64,000 bases of DNA from an uncultured Alphaproteobacteria bacterium. Its GTDB lineage: Bacteria; Pseudomonadota; Alphaproteobacteria; Micavibrionales; CSBR16-224. Within the stretch, counting starts at the first letter, position 1, and each line of letters opens with the position of its first letter. The DNA is taken from positions 186,001 to 250,000 of the forward strand of contig CATLPD010000001.1 in NCBI GenBank assembly GCA_950054485.1, given 5' to 3'. The notes beneath the pieces were generated by a model, which made no database searches, was not told where the DNA came from, and saw only the letters and a list, made by a program, of their open reading frames with translations. Both the position numbers and the translations under genes were made by a program. Below, piece after piece: positions 8,107 to 16,308 of the stretch.

Positions 8107-9273
8107 TTACTTGGTATTTTTACGCAATATCCCGGGCTTTGGTTTTTGATAGTGTAGCGGTTCAAACGACCGTGCGATTTCGGATGCGACATGTTCTGCA
8201 TCAGGCAGGTGCTTTTGTTGTAAAACCGTTTCCTCGGCGCGCATAATCTGGCCTTGCATATCCAGAAATTTAAACCGGCCTGACCTGAACATATATTTTA
8301 CAAATTTATAATGCTCCGTATTCATGGCCTCGTGGTTATAGACAACCACATTCTTGGGCGACAGGAAATCACAGGCTTCGGATATCATGGACGTCGACTC
8401 CCCGGGCACATAAATCTGTCCGCCTGTTTTCTGGACACTGTATAACAGCGATTTATATGCGCTGCTGACACCGTCTTTTGTAAACATGAAATCATAAAGG
8501 TAGAAATCCTGTTCGGGCTTCAGGCCCTCCTGCTCGAGCGCTTCAACAAAAGCATGTGTTACAGGGTCAAGTTTATATTCAATGGCATGACCCGTTTCAG
8601 GATCAAAATTTCTGTGTGTATTCGCATCCACACCCGTGTCCGGATCATGCTTTCCTGTGCGCGGACCGTTTGTCACCAGAAGCGGTTTTTGAATCCGGCC
8701 CTTGCGCACCAAATAGCGGGCAAAATCCGCCGCAGCTTTGGGCGTATAAAATTTCAAGTTGCCATCAGGCGTCAGGGCATCACCGCCCATAATAACGCAT
8801 GTGCATCCCTTTTCTGCAGACGGGATCTTAAAGCTGCCGGCGTTGTAAATATCCTTAAGGTGGTCCAGCGTCATTAAATGCGGAACGCCTGACATTTTGA
8901 TAATCTTGTGCATATGCCCCTTAAGACTATTCCTGACATCCTGGCCAATCGTATGGCCGGGCAACGCAATGTAATCAAACTGGTCGGCATAGCGCGAAAG
9001 GTCTGTATGATATTGATGCGAACCCCATGAAATTTTCAGATTTTTACGCCCTGACTTTTGCCTAAGCTCTGCCAAAGGCTGCATATTATGCGCCCCCGCC
9101 CCTATAACGAACAGCGGTTCCGCATTTTCGCCGCACAGTTTTTCCAACTGTTTTATATTCCCTTCAAGCACATCGGCATCCGGTATCTTTCGGCCCAATG
9201 CGCGCGCAACAGCACGGGCGTGATTATCGTCCCCTGCATGCTGCTCATCAATCAATGCAAAAACCCTGTACAT
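8107..9273 (-). CDS. ELM1/GtrOC1-like family protein
   Basis: A 388-residue soluble protein with no signal peptide. It starts with a Rossmann-like VFALIDEQHAGDDNHA segment. Its second half contains VTNGPRTGKH, where family members carry a TGRRTP-like loop, and a PGESTSMISEACDF motif like the nucleotide-sugar-binding Glu/Ser loop of glycosyltransferase-B folds. This resembles the mitochondrial fission ELM1 family (DUF1022), which bacteria carry with unknown function, often near envelope genes. The match is by motif only. The comM remnant lies downstream on the same strand, so before the insertion this gene and comM were probably adjacent. Confidence 0.5.
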   Translation of the reverse strand: MYRVFALIDEQHAGDDNHARAVARALGRKIPDADVLEGNIKQLEKLCGENAEPLFVIGAGAHNMQPLAELRQKSGRKNLKISWGSHQYHTDLSRYADQFDYIALPGHTIGQDVRNSLKGHMHKIIKMSGVPHLMTLDHLKDIYNAGSFKIPSAEKGCTCVIMGGDALTPDGNLKFYTPKAAADFARYLVRKGRIQKPLLVTNGPRTGKHDPDTGVDANTHRNFDPETGHAIEYKLDPVTHAFVEALEQEGLKPEQDFYLYDFMFTKDGVSSAYKSLLYSVQKTGGQIYVPGESTSMISEACDFLSPKNVVVYNHEAMNTEHYKFVKYMFRSGRFKFLDMQGQIMRAEETVLQQKHLPDAEHVASEIARSFEPLHYQKPKPGILRKNTK

Positions 9274-9307
9274 GATAGAAATATATCATGGCCTATTTAA
9301 CGTTCGG

Positions 9308-9865
9308 TTAAAGCTGCCGCTTGCGCCGCAGGTATAGATAGACCGCACCGCTGCCGCCATGCTGCGGACGGGCAATCGTGCGTTGTAAAATAATATCTGA
9401 TAATGGTGGCATACCGCACCATAACGGCAGTGCATTTTTTAGGACACCGCCGCCTTCGCCCGAACGAAGCCCTTTACCCGTAATTACCAAGATCAGTCTT
9501 TTACCGTTTTGATGCCCGGCCATGACCCTGCGCTTTAAAAGCGCATGCGCCTGATCCTGTGTCATGCCATGCAGGTCTATCGTCTCGTCAATTGCAATCT
9601 TGCCCTGTTTCAAACGCTGAAGTGTACGGGCATCAAGAGCCCTACCCTTTGGTTTTTCGGGCGCTTTCACTGACGGCTTCGGTGGCGGCGTTTTATGAGC
9701 CTTAGTAATCACCCGTTTTTTTACATCCTGATCTGTAATTGTAACGTCGGGCAAGGCTTTGTCCTGAACGATCGGCAACGATCTTTTGACAGTATCGGCA
9801 ACGCGCTGCCATAGGCTGCGGTCTTCGTCGGATAATAGGGTATGATCATCTTTTTTATCTGGCAT
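9308..9865 (-). CDS. Smr/MutS2-domain protein
   Basis: The 185-residue protein has a basic, Pro/Lys-rich N-terminal half and a C-terminal Smr domain from about residue 95. The Smr signatures are IDLHGMTQDQA, the ITGKG loop, and a closing GGSGAVYLYLRR. Smr domains are small nucleic-acid nickases or endonucleases; stand-alone forms are related to SmrB, which cleaves mRNA at collided ribosomes. It is divergent from the exported protein at 9941. The biological target is not visible from sequence. Confidence 0.85.
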   Translation of the reverse strand: MPDKKDDHTLLSDEDRSLWQRVADTVKRSLPIVQDKALPDVTITDQDVKKRVITKAHKTPPPKPSVKAPEKPKGRALDARTLQRLKQGKIAIDETIDLHGMTQDQAHALLKRRVMAGHQNGKRLILVITGKGLRSGEGGGVLKNALPLWCGMPPLSDIILQRTIARPQHGGSGAVYLYLRRKRQL

Positions 9866-9940
9866 TGGGGGATATCTGTTTATCTGTTCGTAACAATTAC
9901 GTTATAATATAAAAAGAAACTTTAACAAAAAACAGCAGTG

Positions 9941-10714
9941 ATGACACGTATATTACCCGTTTTAATGTTTTTAATGCTTTTGGCCCTGCCTGCAACAGCG
10001 CAGGAGACAGCACCCGTATCAAAAATCCCCAAGAAACCACAGGTCGGCGTTGACCCGTCAAAAACGCTAGAGGAACTGTCCAGCGTTAAACCGACAGAAA
10101 AGTTTACATCAAAAAAAACGGATAACCTGACCGTATCCATGCTGTTCCACAAATTGACAGGGCAGGACCCGGACTTTGTAAAATGGGCCAAAACATCCAA
10201 GACATATCAAAATGTGAGCGGCCCGCAACAAACCGTTGTTTTGAACGAAATGACAAACCGTTTGAAAACCAAATTTTCCCTTATGGGCATTAACGAGCCT
10301 ATTCACGTCGAACAATACGTAACGCTGAAACAATACAATCCGAAATCCGAAGGGATATTCATCGAAGAATTCACACCTAACACATTTTATACCTATCATT
10401 TTGATAACGAGTACTTTGCCGTGATCCCATCTGACCTGATGGATTATCAATATCTGAAAATTGGCAGCAAGAAGATGGCCGAATTGAAACCGCATCTGAC
10501 CGGCAAGAATCAGTTGTTTATGCGCCTCAGCCTTGTACCTATAAAAGGGGACGCCGAAACAAAAGTGCGCCTTTCAAACGGTCATCAAAACTGGCTGCTG
10601 GCCGCCAAGGTCATGGACATCGAACTATGGTCACCCAAAGACAAACGCCTGTTGTGGCGCAGTAATGAGGATTTCTACAGCCGTAAAAATCAATTGCTAA
10701 ACCTTTATCAATAA
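9941..10714 (+). CDS. Exported protein of unknown function (possibly DUF4852)
   Basis: Residues 1-20 are a signal peptide (ILPVLMFLMLLALPATAQ) with cleavage near ATA-Q. The 237-residue mature part begins with a Pro/Lys/Ser-rich linker and then a mixed alpha/beta domain with several aromatic strands (NTFYTYHFDNEYFAVIPSDL). It resembles exported proteins labelled DUF4852 in related alphaproteobacteria; I hold that loosely. I use the ATG at 9941 rather than the GTG just before it. A TATAAT box at 9903-9908 lies 32 bases upstream of the start, with a weak -35 (TTATCT). An AT-rich stem-loop follows the gene. Confidence 0.65.
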   Translation: MTRILPVLMFLMLLALPATAQETAPVSKIPKKPQVGVDPSKTLEELSSVKPTEKFTSKKTDNLTVSMLFHKLTGQDPDFVKWAKTSKTYQNVSGPQQTVVLNEMTNRLKTKFSLMGINEPIHVEQYVTLKQYNPKSEGIFIEEFTPNTFYTYHFDNEYFAVIPSDLMDYQYLKIGSKKMAELKPHLTGKNQLFMRLSLVPIKGDAETKVRLSNGHQNWLLAAKVMDIELWSPKDKRLLWRSNEDFYSRKNQLLNLYQ

Positions 10715-10722
10715 CCCAAAAT

Positions 10723-10751
10723 GAAAATATAGATTTTTAATTCATATTTTC
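10723..10751. repeat. AT-rich inverted repeat before the 10763 gene
   Basis: GAAAATAT (10723-10730) and ATATTTTC (10744-10751) are perfect inverted copies with a 13-base loop. The second arm ends immediately before the GGGGAT ribosome site of the next gene. There is no T-run, so it is a poor terminator. It could protect the upstream mRNA end or modulate initiation downstream. Confidence 0.4.
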
Positions 10752-10762
10752 GGGGGATAATC

Positions 10763-11128
10763 ATGTTTACAAATCTGGTCGGTTTTATAAAACCGCTTTT
10801 GAAAAAAGATTCCACAACCACAAAGACCATAGCAAAAACACGCGCCGTCGGTGAAGACGAACAAAAACAGTTCAAGAATTTTGAAGATCAACCTGATGTC
10901 GTTTATGGCGAAAAAGAAGGACAAAATCAAACCGACGCGCAGATAGCTGATGACAAGGTTGAATTATCACTGGCCGCATTGCGCCACCTGGTTGAACAGG
11001 CCGATGCCCGCGAGGAAGAAAAGGCCGCCGCCCTTGCCAAGGTTGCAGAACTTCAAAGTCGGGGCATTGAAACACTGGCCGTGCCGCCCGGATCATCGGT
11101 GGTCACATTTTTAAACAACACAGATTAA
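10763..11128 (+). CDS. Hypothetical small helical protein
   Basis: A 121-residue protein of no recognised family. The N-terminus is weakly amphipathic (MFTNLVGFIKPLLKKD). The middle is charged and disordered-looking. Residues about 65-100 form a predicted amphipathic or coiled helix rich in Ala, Glu and Lys (LRHLVEQADAREEEKAAALAKVAELQ). A short Val/Pro/Ser-rich tail follows. It is followed nine bases later by two PH-like membrane proteins, with which it may be co-transcribed. The ribosome site is GGGGAT, six bases from the ATG. Confidence 0.6.
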   Translation: MFTNLVGFIKPLLKKDSTTTKTIAKTRAVGEDEQKQFKNFEDQPDVVYGEKEGQNQTDAQIADDKVELSLAALRHLVEQADAREEEKAAALAKVAELQSRGIETLAVPPGSSVVTFLNNTD

Positions 11129-11137
11129 GACCGGAAA

Positions 11138-11755
11138 ATGGAACAGCAAAACAGGCCGCAGCCTATACTGACAATACGCCCCAAATATGTCGAAGATTTG
11201 GTGCGCATCGAAATCCTGTTTTATTGTTTTATTGCCACATTCGGGCTGACCATTCTGGGCGGCGTAGCTATTATGCTGGTCAGTATGATCCTTGGCCTCG
11301 GCAGTCTTTTACCGCCCTGGCTTGGTTTCTTTGCCCTGCTGGTTGCCTGCCTGATTTTCCTGCCGCCCCACATTCAGAAAACGATAAAATCGAATATGGC
11401 CGGTACATATTGTCATTTCTATCGCGACCATCTGTCCTATCAAAACTTTCAGTGGCTGATCTTTAAAAGAAAAGGCCGTATTAAATATGCGGATATTTCC
11501 GATGTTGCCGAACGCTCGAATATTTTTCAGACGCGATATAATGTTGGTGATATCTGGATTATTGCGCCCAACATGCCGCTTGATGCGGGGCAGCGTTTTC
11601 CCGGGGTCAAGATTCGCAATATTGCCTTAAACGCCAATTTGACAGACCAATTCGAAACAATAATTTTTCAAAACACAATGGATATTTATGCAGACACCTC
11701 AGCAGACACCCCAGCAGACACCAAAGAAAAAGCGGCTGACGAAAACGCTACCTGA
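11138..11755 (+). CDS. Two-helix membrane protein with PH-like domain (bPH2/YdbS-type), copy 1
   Basis: Of 205 residues, about 27-85 form two membrane helices (FYCFIATFGLTILGGVAIML and LPPWLGFFALLVACLIFL). The following domain has the strand pattern of bacterial PH-like domains: YCHFYRDHLSYQNF, then KGRIKYADISDVAE, then a strand with WIIAP. Such domains follow membrane helices in YdbS/YdbT-type proteins of unknown role. The C-terminus is a hydrophilic ADTSADTPADT repeat, and these bases also encode the start of the next gene in another frame. The pair looks like a diverged tandem duplication. Confidence 0.6.
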   Translation: MEQQNRPQPILTIRPKYVEDLVRIEILFYCFIATFGLTILGGVAIMLVSMILGLGSLLPPWLGFFALLVACLIFLPPHIQKTIKSNMAGTYCHFYRDHLSYQNFQWLIFKRKGRIKYADISDVAERSNIFQTRYNVGDIWIIAPNMPLDAGQRFPGVKIRNIALNANLTDQFETIIFQNTMDIYADTSADTPADTKEKAADENAT

Positions 11756-12230
11756 AACTCCGGATTTGAAAATCTGTCGCCAGTTCCGTCTTGCGGTTAT
11801 TGTCTGGCGCTATCCTATACGTTTGTTTCTTTGGCTAACCTTTATCGTTCTTTTTTATCCTGATCTGTCGCAGATGTCTTTTTCATCTCTGCTGGCCATC
11901 AGCCTTGGCGGCTTCCTTTTACTGTATGCAGGACCCGTTATAACGACATATCTGGAATATAAACGCATTCCCGTTTTTTTCTATAGTGACCGCATTGAAT
12001 TGCGTGAAAGCCTTTTGATAAAGGACAATTTAAAGATGCCCTATCGCAATGTCATCGAGGCCAAATGCACGGCAAATATGCTGCAAAAACACTACGGTCT
12101 GCAAACGCTTTGTATCAAACTGAAATCAGGATCAGATCATCGTAAAACTGGCGATTACTGGTTTAAGCTTGATGATATAAAACGCAGTGAAAATATAAAG
12201 GCCATCTGTTCGGCCTGTGGCGTCGATTAA
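11688..12230 (+). CDS. Two-helix membrane protein with PH-like domain, copy 2
   Basis: A 180-residue protein with a Gln/Thr/Pro start (QTPQQTPQQTPKKK), two membrane helices (near residues 38-58 and 64-84), and a PH-like domain (FFYSDRIELRESLLIKDN, then KMPYRNVIEAKC). Architecture and strand order repeat those of the upstream protein, but identity is low. The ATG at 11688 lies inside the upstream gene and overlaps it by 68 bases in a different frame. If that start is wrong, an in-frame start after 11755 would remove the first membrane helix, so the overlap is probably real. It ends convergently, overlapping the 12227 gene by four bases. Confidence 0.6.
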   Translation: MQTPQQTPQQTPKKKRLTKTLPETPDLKICRQFRLAVIVWRYPIRLFLWLTFIVLFYPDLSQMSFSSLLAISLGGFLLLYAGPVITTYLEYKRIPVFFYSDRIELRESLLIKDNLKMPYRNVIEAKCTANMLQKHYGLQTLCIKLKSGSDHRKTGDYWFKLDDIKRSENIKAICSACGVD

Positions 12231-13297
12231 TCGGTGCGCACGCAGCGGACATTGTGGGTTGTAAGCTTACTCCAGTTACCATAGGAAGGGCTGTTAACCA
12301 TGTGCGAGATGGTTACAACATTAGAGTTGCCAGAGTCTTCCGTAGAGCTCCAGTAAACAGACGTCGAGCCCGGCTGTTCATCATTAAACGTGCCATTTAA
12401 ACTACCGACTTTCCTGTTGCCGTCTAAAACCGCCAACTCTCCGCTGGATGGTAAATACCATTCCGATCCCAATGCCGTGCATAGATCAACCGCATAATAA
12501 GCTGTATCTGTAAATGCTGAAATAGTCGCAGTATTCGCGGCCCCATCCGAGGAAGAGTTCGCGCCCGTTGTGGTATAGGCAGCGGACCAAGCTACACGTC
12601 CCTGATCAAACAATGTTGTATAAAGTCGGTTTCCGCTGTAACTGCCGGCATAGACCAGACCACCGCAGACCTCGCCCACAGCCAATGACGTCAGGTCACA
12701 GCTGGCTTTCAAGACATAGGCTAAACACGATCCGGTCGCACAGGTGCCTGTCGCAGTGTCTACAGAAATCATCTCAGCAGGATAGGATGCATCAATTTGT
12801 GCCAAGGCTTCATCCCAAACGCTCGAGTCAATCGTGTAGTCAATCGACACTTCGACGTTTTGGCCTGGTGCATTGTAATAGGTGGTCGTATATTTCGTCG
12901 TATCACCCAGTAATTTGAAAAAGCGGCCCTTTGCAGGTGTGAAAATTGTTTCTCCCGACCCCGGACATTTGATATCGGCGATCACATCGCCGCTGACACC
13001 GGTTGAATCATCATTATAAATTGGATAAGGTGGATTTGGGTTATCTTCTGAATCAATATCACCATCGCCATCAACATCCACAGCATCGGGATATAAAAGA
13101 ATACATTCGTTTATGCCCGCACTGATTGTGGCCAAATCGGATGCCAGCTTGTTTTTAACATCCTGCAGTTTGATATTTGTTGTGGCGACGCTGGTTTCTT
13201 CCATCATCGTGGCCATCAGGACCCCTGACAGAAAAAGCGCCAGCAAAAGATAGGCAACCGCACTGCCCTTTTGATTTTTTAAATCAACCCCGATCAT
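12227..13297 (-). CDS. Surface protein: prepilin-like anchor plus DUF1566/Lcl-type C-terminal domain
   Basis: The 356-residue protein starts with a short leader and one hydrophobic helix (KGSAVAYLLLALFLSGVLMA). Residues about 70-83 hold a Ca-binding-like DVDGDGDIDSED loop. From about residue 205 the sequence has the signature of DUF1566/Lcl domains with a C-type-lectin-like fold: EWYLPSSGELAVL, YWSSTEDS and the terminal NVRCVR. Such domains occur in adhesins and Legionella collagen-like proteins. Surface display is inferred. The ATG overlaps the end of the upstream regulator gene by 14 bases, so the two form a coupled operon. Confidence 0.7.
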   Translation of the reverse strand: MIGVDLKNQKGSAVAYLLLALFLSGVLMATMMEETSVATTNIKLQDVKNKLASDLATISAGINECILLYPDAVDVDGDGDIDSEDNPNPPYPIYNDDSTGVSGDVIADIKCPGSGETIFTPAKGRFFKLLGDTTKYTTTYYNAPGQNVEVSIDYTIDSSVWDEALAQIDASYPAEMISVDTATGTCATGSCLAYVLKASCDLTSLAVGEVCGGLVYAGSYSGNRLYTTLFDQGRVAWSAAYTTTGANSSSDGAANTATISAFTDTAYYAVDLCTALGSEWYLPSSGELAVLDGNRKVGSLNGTFNDEQPGSTSVYWSSTEDSGNSNVVTISHMVNSPSYGNWSKLTTHNVRCVRTD

Positions 13298-13820
13298 CTT
13301 TTAAGTATAACATATATCCGTTATCGCGTGTTGTTATAATTTCTTCAAACAGCGGCGCTTTTTGCCGCAATCTATAGATATGCGTTTCAACCGTATGGGT
13401 CGTAACATCAGAATGATATTGCCAGACGTTCCTTAACAGCATGTCTTTCGTGCAATTTTCGCCCTTATGTTGATATAGAAAAATCAGCAACTCCGTTTCC
13501 AAATCGGTCAAAATGATATCACCGTCAGGTGTTTCAACTTTGCGTTTCACCGGATAAAAACAGGATTCATTCAATAGAAAACATCTGTTACGATCCCATT
13601 TGACCATAAGATCGGGAAAAATTTGCCGGGCCGATATTTGCCCCTTGCTCAAAAGGTAATATTTTTCCTGCCCGCTTTTATTATCACGGTCTGTCAGGAT
13701 AATATCCGCCTTGTCCGAATCTTCCAAAACAGAAAAATCCGCCATCTGCGAAATCAATTGTGTTAATCCGCTGCGTAAACGTGTATCCTGAATATCTAAG
13801 GCTATGGGTATCTGTTCCAT
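13284..13820 (-). CDS. OmpR/PhoB-type winged-helix regulator with degenerate N-domain
   Basis: The last 95 residues of this 178-residue protein form a Trans_reg_C winged-helix domain: LTDLETELLIFLYQHKGENC, then the recognition-helix segment TTHTVETHIYRLRQK, and the wing ITTRDNGYML. The first 60 residues have alternating strands and helices like a shortened receiver (ALDIQDTRLRSGL..ADIILTDRD) but lack a full acidic pocket. It therefore probably acts without classical phosphorylation. No histidine kinase is adjacent. Translational coupling to the lectin-like surface protein downstream suggests that it controls that gene or responds to a surface state. Confidence 0.75.
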   Translation of the reverse strand: MEQIPIALDIQDTRLRSGLTQLISQMADFSVLEDSDKADIILTDRDNKSGQEKYYLLSKGQISARQIFPDLMVKWDRNRCFLLNESCFYPVKRKVETPDGDIILTDLETELLIFLYQHKGENCTKDMLLRNVWQYHSDVTTHTVETHIYRLRQKAPLFEEIITTRDNGYMLYLKDDRG

Positions 13821-13865
13821 AGTTTCATTTTAAACGGTGTGAACTTCAGGACAAGAGTATTTGCT

Positions 13866-14159
13866 ATGAGCAATACCGTCGTAACAGATTATGATATTGT
13901 TTTTGCCCTGCATACGGGCGTCACTATTATGATGCAGCAGCAAAAAGATTTTGATAACAGCCCCGATGGCGAGCTGCCATTCACGGTGTCCGAGGCTGAT
14001 TCCGCCGTTCATATCGAAGCCGCATCAGGAAAAACAGTCATTATCGACAATATAAAATCGAATATGCTGGCCGAAATCAAAGGCCGCGCTTTTTTCATGA
14101 TTTATGAATTCGACGGCGAGGATATGACGCGCTGCACGCCCTGTGCCCTTAAAATGTAA
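13866..14159 (+). CDS. Hypothetical protein, 97 residues
   Basis: A small, acidic, soluble-looking protein of no family I recognise. It has alternating short strands (VTDYDIVFALHTGV, KTVIIDNI, AFFMIYEFDG), consistent with a compact beta-rich fold, and ends in CTPCALKM. I use the ATG at 13866; an in-frame GTG at 13839 would add nine residues but has no better ribosome site. It lies divergent from the winged-helix regulator and upstream of the sigma-54-driven gene. Confidence 0.5.
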   Translation: MSNTVVTDYDIVFALHTGVTIMMQQQKDFDNSPDGELPFTVSEADSAVHIEAASGKTVIIDNIKSNMLAEIKGRAFFMIYEFDGEDMTRCTPCALKM

Positions 14160-14183
14160 AATCATTCGCATATAAATTCTAAA

Positions 14184-14200
14184 TTGGCACGTCTGTTGCA
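14184..14200 (+). promoter_or_regulatory. Sigma-54 (RpoN) promoter, consensus match
   Basis: TTGGCACG (14184-14191), four bases, then TTGCA (14196-14200) reproduces the published TGGCACG-N4-TTGCW consensus. The invariant GG and GC are ten bases apart. Transcription would start near 14211, 16 bases before the ATG at 14227 and just ahead of its AGAGG ribosome site. Sigma-54 promoters need an enhancer-binding activator; none is encoded nearby. Confidence 0.8.
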
Positions 14201-14226
14201 TATCTAATCTGCAGAGAGGTTAGAGT

Positions 14227-15504
14227 ATGTCATACACGCATGCACATTACAGCAGTCGTACCGCAGGGGGCCATCATCGTGCCGCCGCAGGGGCATCCTT
14301 TAACAACAACGTATTATCAAATGGGCGGGGCACACTTTCCCCCAATCAAAATACCACCGTCCAAACCCCGAAGGGCAGCGCACATTCCCCCAACAGTGCC
14401 GCGCCCCGATTTGACGCCCTGCTGCAGGAGGCAAACGCGCACCCCCAAACGGATACTCCCCCATCCGGATTTGCGCCCAAAACGCCCCTCGCAGCAGGCA
14501 GTCAAACTTCAGAATTTCAAAAACAGGATCAATTGAATGCCGGGTTTCGCACTCCACACGATATGAACGATGCGAATAAACCGACACAGAACGAACGTGC
14601 TGACAGCCGTACGGCAAATCGCACCGTATCAACCAAAGATCGCGCGGCCTATAACGCTGATGGCGAGGAGATCAAATTCACCATTTGGGATTTTCTGGAT
14701 ATGATCAACCCGCTGCAGCACATTCCGATTGTCAGCAATATCTATAGATCATTGACCGGCGATGAAATTTCATCGCATGCGCGCATTATGGGCGGCGCCG
14801 TTTATGGTGGGCCCATTGGCGCCGCCGCAGGCGTTGCAAATGCCGTTGTGGCTGAAGCAAACGGCGGCGAAGATATCGGCGAAACAGTCGTTTCACTAGT
14901 ATCCGGGCGTAAACGGCCCGTTGAAAGTCTGGTTGAAAATGCCGACTTTGCCGCAACACAAAACAGTAATTTCAATATTTCAAAAGATGATATTAAATGG
15001 TCTCATCCATCAGACACTCTATCCCCCTCTAACACTCCGCGTCTGAATGAAGAGATCAAAGCCGGGAGCGCCCCTGCAGCGCCTTCTCCCTCCCCCTCCA
15101 ACGCGCGTGGAGCCTCCCGGTCTTTCCCCTTTACACAAACCATACAAAACCAGTTTTTATCACAGGCCCATCCTACACATACACATCCTACACATGCGGC
15201 CAGTGATAAATCAGGGGTATCGGCGACACCCTCCTTACACATGACGTCCGATGCCCAACCAAACGGAGCAGAACCCCGATCGTCTGTAGCCGCGCAAGCG
15301 GGAGAACGGAATCGAAAAGAAATTTCGTACGCAAGACAAGAAAACACGGGCTCACCACTGACTCCTTCACTGCATACGGTTCAGGCGGCGCGCGCAGAAT
15401 CCGCCACGTTGCCTGAACCCGCTGCAATTACCGACAAAATGGATTTGCATCTGAAAATGATGGCCGGCCTTGAAAAATATCAGGCGATGAAAACCGCGCA
15501 ATAA
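14227..15504 (+). CDS. Unknown 425-residue protein under sigma-54 control
   Basis: Most of the protein is low-complexity and rich in Ser, Pro, Thr, Ala, Asn and His, for example the HPTHTHPTHA repeat. One structured core lies at residues about 140-235: IKFTIWDFLDMINPLQHIPI, then VSNIYRSLTGDEISSHARIM, followed by a Gly-zipper-like hydrophobic stretch (GGAVYGGPIGAAAGVANAVV). I have the impression that this INPLQHIP..IYR..TGD core recurs in alphaproteobacterial hypothetical proteins, without known function. No signal peptide is seen. A consensus sigma-54 promoter lies directly upstream. In flagellated alphaproteobacteria such promoters often serve motility genes, so a motility-linked role is a reasonable guess but unproven. 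Confidence 0.7.
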   Translation: MSYTHAHYSSRTAGGHHRAAAGASFNNNVLSNGRGTLSPNQNTTVQTPKGSAHSPNSAAPRFDALLQEANAHPQTDTPPSGFAPKTPLAAGSQTSEFQKQDQLNAGFRTPHDMNDANKPTQNERADSRTANRTVSTKDRAAYNADGEEIKFTIWDFLDMINPLQHIPIVSNIYRSLTGDEISSHARIMGGAVYGGPIGAAAGVANAVVAEANGGEDIGETVVSLVSGRKRPVESLVENADFAATQNSNFNISKDDIKWSHPSDTLSPSNTPRLNEEIKAGSAPAAPSPSPSNARGASRSFPFTQTIQNQFLSQAHPTHTHPTHAASDKSGVSATPSLHMTSDAQPNGAEPRSSVAAQAGERNRKEISYARQENTGSPLTPSLHTVQAARAESATLPEPAAITDKMDLHLKMMAGLEKYQAMKTAQ

Positions 15505-15549
15505 ACAAAAATCTGTGACATTTTCCCTGCAAAAGTGTATGTAGGGACC

Positions 15550-16308
15550 ATGAAACAAAAATCACGTTCAAAAGACACTGCTTTATTTTCACCGCGTACG
15601 ATCAGCCTGGTTTTGATCGGTTTGATTGCGGGGCTGATCACAGCCTTTTACATCATGAATACGCGCGCCGCACAATATATCAGTGATCAGGCATCGCAAA
15701 TTTTTCAACTACCTGTCACGGTTGATGATGTTAATATCTCTTATGTTTCGCACAGTGTGCGCATCAGCGGTCTAAAAATCAAAAATCCCGATGGTTTTAC
15801 AGGTGATCATGTCGCCATCATTGAAGACATTCGTCTTTATTCCCGCGGCCTACATCAGGATCCGATCCCCGTTTCAAAAATTGAAATTAACGGCATCATT
15901 TTCTACCCCGAACGGGATGCAGCCGGTGAAACCAACCTTGCCTATTTGCTGGATGGAATTTTTGACCAAACCCCGCAGGATGCTGACATCACATTAAGCG
16001 TGCCCCTGAATAAAATCTTTATCAAGGATATGCGCCTGCGTCCGATTGGCGAGGATTACACCAAACTGGATCGAAAAATTATAATGGATAATCGCGCGCC
16101 ATTATCTGACGTTGAGGACATTATCGAAGTCACCCCCGAAGAGCTGGTACAAATGACAACACAAGCCCTGTCGCCGCAGATATTCCGTACGCTTTTAACC
16201 GCGCAGGTTACAGCCGGCATTGATAGCGCGGTTCAAGTCAGTCAGGATTTCATCCGCGATATTGAGCAGTTTTCCCGAAAGCTACAAAACGCTTTTTCCT
16301 CGGAATAA
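15550..16308 (+). CDS. AsmA/DUF748-like single-span membrane protein
   Basis: The product has one N-terminal membrane helix (TISLVLIGLIAGLITAFYIM) followed by an extracytoplasmic domain. Residues about 50-115 carry the LPVTVDDVNISYVSHSVRIS then GLKIKNPDGF pattern and an IEDIRLYSRGL strand, as in AsmA/DUF748-type proteins, which are bridge-like or LEA-like periplasmic repeat proteins linked to envelope lipid transport. The rest is helical. At 252 residues it is far shorter than classical AsmA and holds only the N-terminal unit. The start at 15550 is preferred over an upstream GTG. It is convergent with and directly abuts the CDF transporter gene. Confidence 0.55.
   Translation: MKQKSRSKDTALFSPRTISLVLIGLIAGLITAFYIMNTRAAQYISDQASQIFQLPVTVDDVNISYVSHSVRISGLKIKNPDGFTGDHVAIIEDIRLYSRGLHQDPIPVSKIEINGIIFYPERDAAGETNLAYLLDGIFDQTPQDADITLSVPLNKIFIKDMRLRPIGEDYTKLDRKIIMDNRAPLSDVEDIIEVTPEELVQMTTQALSPQIFRTLLTAQVTAGIDSAVQVSQDFIRDIEQFSRKLQNAFSSE

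Noticed and set aside
12227-13297. Diversity-generating retroelement target (C-type-lectin-like C-terminus)
   Set aside because: No reverse transcriptase, template repeat or adenine-biased variable region is visible nearby.
15003-15347. 114-codon antisense frame inside the sigma-54-controlled gene
   Set aside because: It arises from the Pro/Ser-rich low-complexity codons of the sense gene and has no start signal.
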